Source: Butyricicoccus pullicaecorum (GTDB lineage: Bacteria > Bacillota > Clostridia > Oscillospirales > Butyricicoccaceae). From it: a stretch of 64,000 bases of DNA. Below the pieces are notes generated by a model that saw only the letters and a program-made list of their open reading frames with translations, had not been told where the DNA came from and searched no databases. The DNA lies in assembly GCA_018365995.1 (NCBI GenBank), contig JAGZIY010000004.1:62001-126000 (forward strand), read 5' to 3'. A program made the position numbers and the translations under genes. This document shows, one piece after another, positions 8,247 through 16,529 of this stretch (position 1 is the stretch's first letter; each line of letters starts with the position of its first letter).

Positions 8247-9401
8247 ATGTTATCGGAAAAGACCATTGCACAATTTGAAAAGGTCGTAGAAAGCCAGCTC
8301 GCCCGTATTCAGGCGATGAAGGAGCAGACCGATTTTATCGATTATAAAAAGCTTGATAAAATTGTGATTGGTGTTTGCGGTGGAGATGGAATTGGCCCGA
8401 TGATTACCGGAATGGGACAGCATGTACTGGAGACTCTGCTTGCAGACAAGGTCAAGGCGGGCAAGGTTGAATTCCGCGTCATCGATGGGCTGACCATTGA
8501 ACGCCGCGCAGAACTTGGCTGTGCGATTCCTCTCGATGTGATGGAAGCACTCAAGCAGTGCCATGTAATTTTGAAGGGACCGACTACAACGCCGCGCAAG
8601 GGCGATCCGTGGCCGAATGTCGAGTCTGCAAATGTGGCAATGCGCAAGGCGCTTGACCTCTTTGCCAATGTGCGTCCGGTGAAGGTGCCCGAGCTTGGTA
8701 TCGATTGGACATTCTACCGTGAGAATACCGAGGGCGGGTATGCTGTCGGGTCTCAGGGCGTGCAGATCGATGAGGATTTATTTGTAGATTTTACCATTGC
8801 AACTTCACAGGGCTGTGAGCGAATTGCCCGCCTTGCGTTTGACTATGCACATAAGACGGGAAAAAATCGCGTATCCTGTGTGACAAAGGCAAATATCATT
8901 AAAACAACCGATGGTAAGTTTTTGGATACCTGCAAGAAGGTCGCAGAGGAGTATCCAGATGTCGTATTTGATGACTGGTATATCGATATTATGACGGCAA
9001 AGCTGATCGATGAAAAGCGTCGCCGTGACTTTAAGGTATTTGTACTTCCTAACCTGTATGGCGATATCATTACCGATGAAGCGGCTGAGATTCAGGGCGG
9101 TGTTGGTACAGCAGGCTCTGCCAATATCGGTAAACGCTATGCAATGTTTGAAGCGATTCATGGCTCGGCTCCTCGCATGGTGCAGGAGGGACGTGCACAG
9201 TATGCAGACCCGTCCTCTGTTCTGCGTGCATCCGTAATGCTTTTGGAGCATATTGGAGAGTTGGAACTTGCAAACAAACTTGATCGCGCGCTGGATATCT
9301 GTATGTTTGAGAATAAAAAATACGTCATTACAGGTCGTGATACCGGCGCAACAGCACAGCAATTTACAGATTATGTGCTGGAAACGATTGCCTCACTTTA
9401 A
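8247..9401 (+). CDS. icd: Isocitrate dehydrogenase, NAD-type (isocitrate/isopropylmalate dehydrogenase family)
   Basis: This 384-residue protein belongs to the beta-decarboxylating dehydrogenases and probably oxidises isocitrate to 2-oxoglutarate and CO2. It has the GGDGIGP opening, the substrate motif NVESANVAMRKALDLFANVRP with a Ser in place for isocitrate, YRENTEGGY, and the divalent-metal Asp segment NLYGDIITDEAAEIQGGVG. The cofactor region GSAPRMV is the kind seen in NAD-dependent enzymes, and no NADP-type KxxxYT motif is apparent. It lies 15 bases after aconitase and 29 before rex, clearly one operon. Isopropylmalate dehydrogenase is less likely, because of the aconitase partner and because leuCD genes are absent. 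Confidence 0.88.
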   Translation: MLSEKTIAQFEKVVESQLARIQAMKEQTDFIDYKKLDKIVIGVCGGDGIGPMITGMGQHVLETLLADKVKAGKVEFRVIDGLTIERRAELGCAIPLDVMEALKQCHVILKGPTTTPRKGDPWPNVESANVAMRKALDLFANVRPVKVPELGIDWTFYRENTEGGYAVGSQGVQIDEDLFVDFTIATSQGCERIARLAFDYAHKTGKNRVSCVTKANIIKTTDGKFLDTCKKVAEEYPDVVFDDWYIDIMTAKLIDEKRRRDFKVFVLPNLYGDIITDEAAEIQGGVGTAGSANIGKRYAMFEAIHGSAPRMVQEGRAQYADPSSVLRASVMLLEHIGELELANKLDRALDICMFENKKYVITGRDTGATAQQFTDYVLETIASL

Positions 9402-9430
9402 GGATTTCGAAAACAGGAGGTCGTTCCCAG

Positions 9431-10081
9431 ATGGGGAAAAAGCAGAGTGTATCCCGCGCGGTGATCCAGCGCTTGCCGCGGTATTACAGACATCTGTCTG
9501 AACTGAAGGCTGAGGGGGAACAGCGGATTTCTTCACGCAAGCTGGCAGAGATGTTGGGGCTGACTGCTTCTCAAATTCGTCAGGATTTTAATTGCTTTGG
9601 CGGATTTGGACAGCAGGGATATGGTTATAGCGTCGACAAGCTGTGCGAAGGCTTGGAGGAGATTCTGGGACTCAAGCAGGAGCGCACAGCTGTATTGGTT
9701 GGTGTGGGCAACTTGGGACGCGCATTGCTGAAAAACTTTAGCTTTGATAGCAATGGATTTCGTTTGCTCTGTGCGTTTGACAGTGACCGACTGGTGATTG
9801 GACAGGGGGTGAATGGCGTGACAGTGCGTGATGTATCCGAACTTTATCCTTATGTGGATCAGCATAAGCCGGATATCGCTGTGCTTACAGTGCCATTTGC
9901 CTGTGCGCCGCAGATTGCGCATGATTTGGTTGCACATGGAATTCGAGGATTATGGAATTTTACCGGACAAGATCTGCACTTGGAAAATCTTGGAATACCA
10001 GTTGAGAATGTGCATTTCTCAGATAACCTGATGACATTGTGCTATCAGGTCAATCGGATTGAGCATGAGGCGGACGTGTAG
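9431..10081 (+). CDS. rex: Redox-sensing transcriptional repressor Rex
   Basis: Rex binds DNA when the NADH/NAD ratio is low and releases it when NADH rises, controlling fermentation and redox genes. The 216-residue protein has an N-terminal winged helix (residues 1-80, with SSRKLAEMLGLTASQIRQDF) and a Rossmann domain with GVGNLGRAL near residue 95. The start has AGGAGG 12 bases upstream. It is the last gene of the aconitase operon and is followed by a strong terminator. Being in an operon with NADH-producing isocitrate dehydrogenase suggests feedback on that branch, but this is inference; rex also sits alone in many Clostridia. Confidence 0.96.
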   Translation: MGKKQSVSRAVIQRLPRYYRHLSELKAEGEQRISSRKLAEMLGLTASQIRQDFNCFGGFGQQGYGYSVDKLCEGLEEILGLKQERTAVLVGVGNLGRALLKNFSFDSNGFRLLCAFDSDRLVIGQGVNGVTVRDVSELYPYVDQHKPDIAVLTVPFACAPQIAHDLVAHGIRGLWNFTGQDLHLENLGIPVENVHFSDNLMTLCYQVNRIEHEADV

Positions 10082-10092
10082 TACAGCATAAG

Positions 10093-10132
10093 AAAAATCC
10101 TGCTCCCTCTGTTGAGGGGGCAGGATTTTTTC
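10093..10132 (+). terminator. Rho-independent terminator after rex
   Basis: The hairpin ATCCTGCTCCCTCT/AGGGGGCAGGAT with a GTTG loop is followed by a T-rich tail. It ends the acn-icd-rex operon. Confidence 0.9.
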
Positions 10133-10200
10133 TTTGGACGCAGAGAGTGCTGAGAGTGGATTTTGCAGGCTGTATGTGTCACAAAAAGCTTTCAAAACAC

Positions 10201-10229
10201 TTGCGCTGGTGAAAAAGATGGGATATACT
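10201..10229 (+). promoter_or_regulatory. Promoter of the HExxH metalloprotease gene
   Basis: TTGCGC and TATACT are separated by 17 bases, about 45 bases before the start codon. Confidence 0.65.
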
Positions 10230-10272
10230 AAGGTAAAGATAAGGTATCTTTTGATTAGGGAGGTGAGCACAA

Positions 10273-10944
10273 ATGATTGGAATTCCTTCAACGAATTGTT
10301 ATGGAGCAGCGAGTATGCGCTTGTATCCCACGCGGATCAGCGCAGCAGATCGGACTGGTTCTGTGCCGCCGGTTATGCCTGTACCATCGGTCAGCGCAAC
10401 GGGACGTGATACCAACATGGGTGTTGTTGTACCGAAGGTGCATGGAACTGCACTTCCCCCCATACGTGAGGGGGTCGATCCGGTAGAAATGGCAGTACGT
10501 GGTCGAATTCAATATCCAGATGATTCCATAGGAAAAGCGGAAAAGACAGGGCTTGATGCAAAGGTTGACGAAAAGAATAGCCCTTACGAGACGATGCAGG
10601 AAGCCGAATGTCAGACATGTAAAAACAGAAAGTATCAGGATGGTTCGAATGACCCTAGTGTGTCTTTTAAGACTGCAACACGCCTTACGCCGGAGCAGGC
10701 GGCGACCGCAGTACGTGGACATGAAATGGAGCATGTCAGCCATGAGCGTGCACGAGCGGAGCGTGAAGACCGAAAGATTGTACAGCAGTCTGTCACGATT
10801 CATACTGGAATTTGTCCGGAATGTGGCGATGTTTACATTTCGGGTGGTACAACGCGCACGACAACAGCAAAGGATAATAGTCAAGAACTTGCACAGCAAG
10901 CCAGACAGGATATGCTCGGACGTACATTGGACACCTTTGCCTAA
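10273..10944 (+). CDS. Putative zinc metalloprotease, SprA-related/CJM1_0395 family
   Basis: This 223-residue protein has a clear HEMEH (HExxH) zinc-protease motif inside GHEMEHVSHERARAE, at about residues 153-157. It also has two cysteine pairs, CQTCKNRKYQDGSND before it and CPECGDVYISGG after it. This layout matches the SprA-related family (PF12118 as I recall it), a group of putative metalloproteases with no settled function. The first ~60 residues are low-complexity, rich in Pro, Ser and Val, and no signal peptide is apparent. A good GGGAGGTGAG ribosome binding site lies just before the ATG, and it has its own promoter. Target and localisation are unknown. Confidence 0.75.
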   Translation: MIGIPSTNCYGAASMRLYPTRISAADRTGSVPPVMPVPSVSATGRDTNMGVVVPKVHGTALPPIREGVDPVEMAVRGRIQYPDDSIGKAEKTGLDAKVDEKNSPYETMQEAECQTCKNRKYQDGSNDPSVSFKTATRLTPEQAATAVRGHEMEHVSHERARAEREDRKIVQQSVTIHTGICPECGDVYISGGTTRTTTAKDNSQELAQQARQDMLGRTLDTFA

Positions 10945-10975
10945 TGACCAAATCGGTGTAATCAGCATGTAGTAA

Positions 10976-11114
10976 ACAGTCTGGGATGCTGAGGTATACG
11001 GATACCACGCAAATTTTAAGGGGAAAAGAATCAACGGCAAAGTTGGAATTGCCTTCTGATATGAAGAGTGCTCTGGAGGAGAAGGGGATTCGTTGCGAGC
11101 TGATTATATCTTAG
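10976..11114 (+). pseudogene. Frameshifted coding remnant, unknown family
   Basis: One frame reads VWDAEVYGYHANFKGKRINGK and then hits a stop. A second frame, shifted by one base, continues with KLELPSDMKSALEEKGIRCELIIS and a stop. Read together they look like the C-terminal ~45 residues of one small soluble protein broken by an indel. I do not recognise the family. Alternatively, a 42-residue ORF in the second frame starting at an ATG near 10985 could be intact. It has no clear ribosome binding site. Confidence 0.35.
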
Positions 11115-11200
11115 CGTAAAAAGTTTGTCCAAGGTTTTGCCTACTTCGCAGATCAGAGCAAGTTGCAGAGCAGAATCATTACAGTTTGACAGCGCTTGAT

Positions 11201-11236
11201 AAAAAGCAGCAAATCTTTTTCAGATTTGCTGCTTTT
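11201..11236 (+). terminator. Rho-independent terminator
   Basis: AAGCAGCAAATCT and AGATTTGCTGCTT form a perfect stem with a TTTTC loop and T-rich flanks. It lies about 250 bases after the metalloprotease stop. Confidence 0.8.
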
Positions 11237-11247
11237 CCTTCTTTTTT

Positions 11248-11289
11248 AAGGATTCAGAAAATATCTTTAAGGACTCAGAAAATATCGCT
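11248..11289 (+). repeat. Two-copy 21-bp tandem repeat
   Basis: The unit AAGGAYTCAGAAAATATC plus three bases occurs twice head to tail (11248-11268 and 11269-11289), with three differences. It sits in the gap upstream of the PNPOx-fold gene. No function is evident. Confidence 0.7.
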
Positions 11290-11418
11290 GTGCCGCGCCG
11301 TATGATGCGAAATCTGGGATATCGGGGGCAATTTTTATGAGAACTGACTGCTATTTTGGGAAAAGGCAGGGCTTTGCAAGCCTGTGTTCTACCAGTTTGT
11401 TTCAGGAGGAATGATACC

Positions 11419-11940
11419 ATGTTCAGAAAAATGAGGAGATATCAGCAATTGTTATCCCAAGAGGAGAGTGTAGAGATTTTGCGTGCAGGCGCTTCGGGTG
11501 TGTTGGCTGTGCAGGGGGATAATGATTACCCCTATACAATTCCATTAAACTACATATATAGCGGTAATAAGCTTTATTTTCACTGTGCAAAAGCCGGACA
11601 TAAATTAGATGCCATTCAAAGACAGCCGAAAGTATCATTTTGTGTGATTTCTGAGGACAAAATCGTTCCAGAGGAGTATACAACCTATTTCAGAAGTGTC
11701 ATTGTATTTGGAAAAGCCCATATTCTGACAGATGAAAGTGAAATAAAAAGCGCAATCAACGCGTTGGCAATGAAGTATTCACCAAATGATACAGAAGAAA
11801 ATCGTCAAAAGGTGATTGCACGGGAGTGGAAACCGTTATGTATGTTTGTGTTAGAAATTGAACACATGACCGGCAAAGAAGCAATGGAGCTTGTTCGGGC
11901 AAATCCGTACAATCAGCAGCAATTCCGTTCGGAGCAGTAG
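11419..11940 (+). CDS. Pyridoxamine 5'-phosphate oxidase-fold flavoprotein (NimA-like)
   Basis: This 173-residue protein opens with the pattern of PNPOx-like split-barrel flavoproteins: GASGVLAVQGDNDYPYTIPLNYIY, then KLYFHCAKAGHKLDAI, and later YFRSVIVFGKAHIL. Proteins of this group include the nitroimidazole reductases (Nim) and many uncharacterised FMN or haem binders. It probably binds FMN as a dimer. The ATG at 11419 is chosen because AGGAGGA ends 8 bases upstream; the longer in-frame extension lacks such a site. It stands alone. True substrates are unknown, and nitro-drug resistance cannot be claimed from sequence. Confidence 0.82.
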   Translation: MFRKMRRYQQLLSQEESVEILRAGASGVLAVQGDNDYPYTIPLNYIYSGNKLYFHCAKAGHKLDAIQRQPKVSFCVISEDKIVPEEYTTYFRSVIVFGKAHILTDESEIKSAINALAMKYSPNDTEENRQKVIAREWKPLCMFVLEIEHMTGKEAMELVRANPYNQQQFRSEQ

Positions 11941-11984
11941 GGGCTGTGTATGCTGTTGCTGTGACAAAAACGAGGGTTCATATT

Positions 11985-12013
11985 TTGATGATGATCGAGA
12001 TATATTGTAATAA
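11985..12013 (+). promoter_or_regulatory. Promoter of the yitT-family gene
   Basis: TTGATG and TAATAA are separated by 17 bases and lie about 30 bases before the start codon. Confidence 0.5.
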
Positions 12014-12042
12014 AAAATAATCGTGATAGAGGGACTGATGGA

Positions 12043-12912
12043 ATGAAGAAACAAGATAAATTACAACTGATAAATATGCTAATGCTCACGGTGGCGGGTA
12101 TTGTGAACGCGTTTGGAATCACAATTTTTTTGATGCCCGTCAAACTGTATGATAGTGGTATTTCAGGAACATCCATGCTATTGGATCAATTGACTCCCGA
12201 ATATTTGACACTCTCTCTTTTTCTCGTTGTGTTAAATATTCCGATATTTCTGTTTGGATTGAAAAAGCAGGGCTGGAGATTTACGATATATGCAATCTAT
12301 GTGGTATGTATCTATTCGGTTTCTTCGTGGCTGATTACCGATGTATTGCCGATTGATGTAAGCTTGGCTTCTCCATTGGCGGGAACAGATTTGTTGCTTT
12401 GCGCACTGTTTGGAGGTGTGATTTCAGGGATTGGAAGTGGCCTTGCCATTCGCTTTGGCGGAGCCATGGACGGTATCGAGGTCATGGCGGTGATTTTTGC
12501 CAAACGCTTGGGCATGACGGTCGGCACATTTGTAATGATTTACAATGTGATTCTATACATTATTTGTGGAATCGTATTGGATAGCTGGATATTGCCCTTG
12601 TATTCTATTGTGACCTATATTGCGGCGTTAAAGACGATTGATTATATTGTAGATGGCATTGATAGAGCCAAGTGCGCGATTATCATTACCGAGAGACCGC
12701 AGGAGATATGCACAAAATTGACCGATACCTTTGGAAGCGGCGTGACGTATTTAGATGCGAAAGGAGGGTATTCCAATCAAAGGAAGAGCATGATTTACTT
12801 TATTGTAAATCGGTATCAGGTGGTCAAGATGAAAGAACTTGTACATGAGATAGATCATCAGGCGTATATAACGATTAGCGAAGTTGCAGACGTTTTCTCT
12901 AATAATCAATAA
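12043..12912 (+). CDS. YitT-family membrane protein (DUF161 plus DUF2179)
   Basis: This 289-residue inner-membrane protein has five or six hydrophobic segments within residues 8-200, with the AFGITIFLMPVKLYDSGISGTSMLLDQL opening typical of the family. The glycine-rich GSGLAIRFGGAMDGIEVMAVI segment lies near residue 135. The C-terminal ~80 residues form the cytoplasmic DUF2179 domain (FGSGVTYLDAKGGYSNQRKSMIYFIVNRYQ). Family members are widespread in Firmicutes; the transported substrate is not established. Its own promoter precedes it, and the neighbours give no hint of function. Confidence 0.9.
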   Translation: MKKQDKLQLINMLMLTVAGIVNAFGITIFLMPVKLYDSGISGTSMLLDQLTPEYLTLSLFLVVLNIPIFLFGLKKQGWRFTIYAIYVVCIYSVSSWLITDVLPIDVSLASPLAGTDLLLCALFGGVISGIGSGLAIRFGGAMDGIEVMAVIFAKRLGMTVGTFVMIYNVILYIICGIVLDSWILPLYSIVTYIAALKTIDYIVDGIDRAKCAIIITERPQEICTKLTDTFGSGVTYLDAKGGYSNQRKSMIYFIVNRYQVVKMKELVHEIDHQAYITISEVADVFSNNQ

Positions 12913-13026
12913 GGATGATGATTTGCTTATCAAGAATCAACAGGGATATACAGGGCTCGTTCTCTAGGTAACTTTTGTAAAACGCCCTTTACAAGTAAAA
13001 CTGCTCGATAAACTGGAAGTTGGACA

Positions 13027-13347
13027 TTATCGCTCAATAATATATGATATTCCTTTATTAAGGTTTTCTATGATATTTTCTATTGAATTATCTTTTTCAT
13101 CAAAATAAAAGTATGGTTCCTGTGGTAAGTCTTTTCTTTTATCTAAAGCCTCAAACCATACATAACGATGCGGATGAAATCCTTCTGGTTCAATGACTAA
13201 CTCGGCCAGATAATTAGTACTTTCAATAATGTATCGCAGATAATTCTCACGTTCCATAAGAAATTCGATATCTATTTCATTACGATACTTTTCTTGAACA
13301 GTTCTAATCCACATTTGTATTGTATCTATGACTTCACACAGTTTCAT
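13027..13347 (-). CDS. Unrecognised protein, 106 residues
   Basis: I do not recognise this protein. The ATG at 13347 is preceded by GTGGGTGA at suitable spacing; a TTG 15 bases further up is possible. It is rich in Glu, Ile and aromatic residues, predicted soluble and acidic, with an N-terminal helical part (EVIDTIQMWIRTVQEKYRNEIDIEFLM, only partly quoted as a pattern) and a later YVWFEALDKRKDLPQEPYFYF-like segment. The DNA is more AT-rich than its neighbours. It lies 58 bases downstream of the 364-residue unknown gene on the same strand and is probably cotranscribed with it. Size and partner recall small partner or immunity proteins, but nothing in the sequence proves this. Confidence 0.6.
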   Translation of the reverse strand: MKLCEVIDTIQMWIRTVQEKYRNEIDIEFLMERENYLRYIIESTNYLAELVIEPEGFHPHRYVWFEALDKRKDLPQEPYFYFDEKDNSIENIIENLNKGISYIIER

Positions 13348-13405
13348 TGCTGTCACCCACAACTTATGCTTTATGATTAAACAGACTGATATAACAACAT
13401 GAAAT

Positions 13406-14500
13406 TTATGGTTTCTTTTTTTCCAATCCTGCTAGTTTACAAAAGGAACGGTATGCTTTTTTTACAAAATCCTCCGGCAACTCTGTTGGGCTGCATCTCC
13501 AGCTTTCTGGTACATAGTCAAATGGCATGAAATAATCAAAGCGGTAAAAACACACTTCTCTTGCGGTTGTTTCGTTATCATAGTATTCTGGTCCTTTTAA
13601 CAATGCGTCAAAACAAAGTGCTGCACCATATCCATGCTGTTCATCTATCAGATGATAAGATTTTACATAGGAATCCCAATCGTTTCCCTTGCATAAACGC
13701 TGACCTGCAGCGGATGCCAGCAAATGTCGCTGTGTAAGTATAACACCTTCAAAAACTGAAAAATCGGGCAGGTCACTCCATGGTTCTATCTCCTCGTGCT
13801 GTGCGGCACCCTGTTCTAATTTTGCCAGAATTTCCGCACAATACTTACACAGACGTTTGCTTTTGTGCTGTGTTGTTAAAAAAGTGCGATTCTCATATTT
13901 CGCAAAAAGATACATGAACTCAATCCACCAGAATTGATGATATATACTATATCCATGGGTAAACAAGTCATCATGGCCTTTCCTTTCCATCAGATGTATC
14001 GCTGTATCCATATCTTCCTGCACAGCTTTTGCCACGACATCTGGGGACAGGGGGAATATACGACCGCCAAAACGCCCTTTCAGATACGTTGCCATAATGT
14101 CTGTTGGCGTCCAACCGATTTCTTTCAAAATATGAATACTTTCCGTATGAGGAATCCCCAAGCATTTTTGGTAGGCATTAACAAAACGAAGAAGTGCCTT
14201 ATACTTGCTCTCCGGTATTTCCAGCAGAGGATAAACGCTATCCCAGTATTTTTTCATAGCAGGACTGATATCATATAGTGCATCTTGTGGGTTTATAAAC
14301 TCCTCAAACTCAAAACAACAATGCTCCTGCATCATTTCTTTTCGTTCTTTGCAGTAATATTTTAGATATGGCTCAATTTTTGCAATGTCCTCTGTCACAT
14401 CTTTTCCCTCTCGGATTGCTTTGCAAAGTTCAGTTACCCTCAAATAATAAGAATTCTGATTATACGTTTTCTTTCTCCACCGTTTTTCATTTTTTTCCAT
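13406..14500 (-). CDS. Unrecognised protein, 364 residues
   Basis: I do not recognise the family. The ATG at 14500 follows AGGTGGG by about 5 bases, so the GTG nine bases further up is unlikely to be used. The protein is soluble, without a signal peptide or membrane segment, and is rich in Tyr, Phe and Trp. It has clustered aromatic motifs such as YSIYHQFWWIEFMYLF (about residues 190-205) and CFYRFDYFMPFDYVPESW near the C-terminus, and a possible cysteine cluster around KRLCKYC. It is AT-rich relative to flanking housekeeping genes, suggesting later acquisition. It is the first gene of a minus-strand pair with the 106-residue unknown. Confidence 0.65.
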   Translation of the reverse strand: MEKNEKRWRKKTYNQNSYYLRVTELCKAIREGKDVTEDIAKIEPYLKYYCKERKEMMQEHCCFEFEEFINPQDALYDISPAMKKYWDSVYPLLEIPESKYKALLRFVNAYQKCLGIPHTESIHILKEIGWTPTDIMATYLKGRFGGRIFPLSPDVVAKAVQEDMDTAIHLMERKGHDDLFTHGYSIYHQFWWIEFMYLFAKYENRTFLTTQHKSKRLCKYCAEILAKLEQGAAQHEEIEPWSDLPDFSVFEGVILTQRHLLASAAGQRLCKGNDWDSYVKSYHLIDEQHGYGAALCFDALLKGPEYYDNETTAREVCFYRFDYFMPFDYVPESWRCSPTELPEDFVKKAYRSFCKLAGLEKKKP

Positions 14501-14554
14501 TCTTCCCACCTGTCCTTTTGTTTTTCTGGCTGATTTTATAGCAGCTTATGAGGC

Positions 14555-14626
14555 TTGATTGATCGTTCCAAACATCTTTTTCATCTTGTAATCAAGAAAT
14601 CATTCCTATTTTGATTGATCGATTCC
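14555..14626. repeat. Pair of TTGATTGATCG direct repeats
   Basis: TTGATTGATCGTTCC (14555-14569) recurs as TTGATTGATCGATTCC (14611-14626), 56 bases apart, in the gap between the minus-strand unknown gene and gltX. The rest of 14501-14740 shows nothing else I can name. The repeats could be regulator sites for the minus-strand pair. Confidence 0.5.
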
Positions 14627-14740
14627 GATTGCATCTCTTGGTTTTACTTTATCATATTTTTGAGTTTTCCTCAATATATAGCGGAAGTGGTATGGAATCC
14701 AGCAGTCAAAAATGTAGAAAGGAAAGCAAATGGATGCGCC

Positions 14741-14770
14741 TTGCAATTTCTGGTATATTTATGGTAGAAT
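14741..14770 (+). promoter_or_regulatory. Promoter of gltX-glnS
   Basis: TTGCAA and TAGAAT are separated by 18 bases, about 74 bases before the gltX start. Confidence 0.65.
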
Positions 14771-14843
14771 ATAAGATAATAAATCTCAGCTGTATGAAAT
14801 GACGGCAGGGATCATTTTTGAATTGCAGAGATGGAGCGATACC

Positions 14844-16490
14844 ATGGATTATAATTTGTTGGCGGAGAAGCTGTTCCCGCATATCACCAAGCAGCCGGAG
14901 GATATCCAGTATCCGGCGCGTGAATTGCCAGAGGGGGCAAAGGTTACACGCATGGGACCCAGCCCGACCGGTTTTATGCACCTCGGAAATCTGTATGGTG
15001 CGCTGGTCGATGAACGTCTGGCACATCAGTCGGGCGGTGTATTTTATCTGCGCATTGAGGATACGGATAAAAAGAGAGAGGTTGAAGGCGGCGTACAGAC
15101 CATTATTGACGCATTTTCGTCCTTTGGGCTGCCATTTGATGAGGGCGCAACCTTAGAGGGAGACTCTGGGTTATATGGTCCTTATCGACAGTCTCAACGC
15201 GCGGAAATCTATCAAACCTTCGTCAAGTCTTTGGTGCAGCGTGGTATGGCATATCCATGCTTTGCAACAGAAGAAGAACTGTCTGCCATGCGTGACAAGC
15301 AGGAGGCTGCCAAGGAGAATTTCGGCTACTATGGCAAGTACGCAGTATGGCGTGACCGCCCAATGGAGGATATCGAGACAGAGCTTTCAAAGGGCACTCC
15401 CTATGTCATTCGTTTTCGCTCAGAGGGAAGTATTGCGAATAAGATTAAGCATGATGATCTCGTAAAGGGAAAGATGGAGGTCACCGAAAACGATCAGGAT
15501 GTTGTCATTTTGAAATCTGACGGTATTCCGACCTATCACTTTGCCCATGTGGTAGATGACCACTTGATGGGTACAACCGTTGTTGTGCGCGGAGAAGAAT
15601 GGCTCGCAACCCTGCCTGTACATTTGCAGCTGTTTCGTGCAATGGGCTGGAAGGCGCCAAAGTATGCACATACCGCACAGCTGATGAAAATTGACGAAGA
15701 AACGGGAACAAAGCGTAAGCTTTCCAAGCGTAAAGACCCAGAGCTTGCGCTCACGTTCTATAAGCAGCAGGGATATCCGGCACCTTCTGTGCTAGAGTAT
15801 CTGATGACGCTTCTAAACTCCAATTTTGAGGAGTGGCGCCGTGCAAATCCGGACAAGCCTATGAATGATTTCCCGTTCTCGACGAAGAAGATGAGCGGTT
15901 CGGGTGCGCTGTTTGATATCGATAAGCTCAAAGATGTTTCTAAAAATGTCATTTCCCGTATGTCTGCACAGGAGGTCTATGATGCAGTCTCTGTATGGAG
16001 TCAGGAAAATGATGTGGAATTCTATAAACTCTTTGTGCGTGAGCCGGAAAAAACACGTGCATTTTTGGAGATTGGACGCGGGGGGAAAAAGCCGCGCAAG
16101 GATTTGGCGCTGTGGTCTGATGTAAAGCCCTATATGGATTTTCTGTTTGACGAACTGTTTGTGCCGGATTATACCATGCCGGAGCATGTGGCAAAGCAAG
16201 ATGCCAAAGCAATTCTGGAGGCGTTCAAGAGCCAGTTCTGTGTATCCGATACACCGGATGATTTCTTCGAAAAGATGAAGCATATTGCACAAACCCATGG
16301 ATTTGCAGCAGAAACCAAGGCATATAAGCAGAATCCGGAACAGTATAAGGGACATGTCGGTGATGTATCCATGGTGGTGCGTGTTGCAGTTGCAGGCCGC
16401 CAAAATGCACCGGATATGCAGAGTGTTATGCGTATTATGGGCAAAGAGCAGGTAGAGGCACGATTGAATCGCTGTATCGCTGCTCTGTAA
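14844..16490 (+). CDS. gltX: Glutamate--tRNA ligase
   Basis: This class I synthetase charges tRNA-Glu. The start at 14844 follows GGAG by 7 bases; an earlier in-frame ATG at 14799 lacks a site. The 548-residue protein carries the HIGH-type motif PSPTGFMHLGNLYGAL (about residues 39-54) and the KMSKS-type motif KRKLSKRKD (about residue 293). It is somewhat longer than the ~480-residue norm, with the excess in the C-terminal anticodon-binding region. It lies 39 bases before glnS in the same direction. With GlnRS present, this enzyme may be free to be a discriminating GluRS, but that needs biochemical proof. Confidence 0.95.
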   Translation: MDYNLLAEKLFPHITKQPEDIQYPARELPEGAKVTRMGPSPTGFMHLGNLYGALVDERLAHQSGGVFYLRIEDTDKKREVEGGVQTIIDAFSSFGLPFDEGATLEGDSGLYGPYRQSQRAEIYQTFVKSLVQRGMAYPCFATEEELSAMRDKQEAAKENFGYYGKYAVWRDRPMEDIETELSKGTPYVIRFRSEGSIANKIKHDDLVKGKMEVTENDQDVVILKSDGIPTYHFAHVVDDHLMGTTVVVRGEEWLATLPVHLQLFRAMGWKAPKYAHTAQLMKIDEETGTKRKLSKRKDPELALTFYKQQGYPAPSVLEYLMTLLNSNFEEWRRANPDKPMNDFPFSTKKMSGSGALFDIDKLKDVSKNVISRMSAQEVYDAVSVWSQENDVEFYKLFVREPEKTRAFLEIGRGGKKPRKDLALWSDVKPYMDFLFDELFVPDYTMPEHVAKQDAKAILEAFKSQFCVSDTPDDFFEKMKHIAQTHGFAAETKAYKQNPEQYKGHVGDVSMVVRVAVAGRQNAPDMQSVMRIMGKEQVEARLNRCIAAL

Positions 16491-16529
16491 GCATTATAAA
16501 GTTTAACCAGAGGGGGTTATTTTGAAGTT

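Noticed and set aside
11419..11940. Nitroimidazole resistance gene (nim)
   Set aside because: The fold fits the PNPOx/Nim superfamily, but most members are not resistance genes and no specific signature supports the claim.
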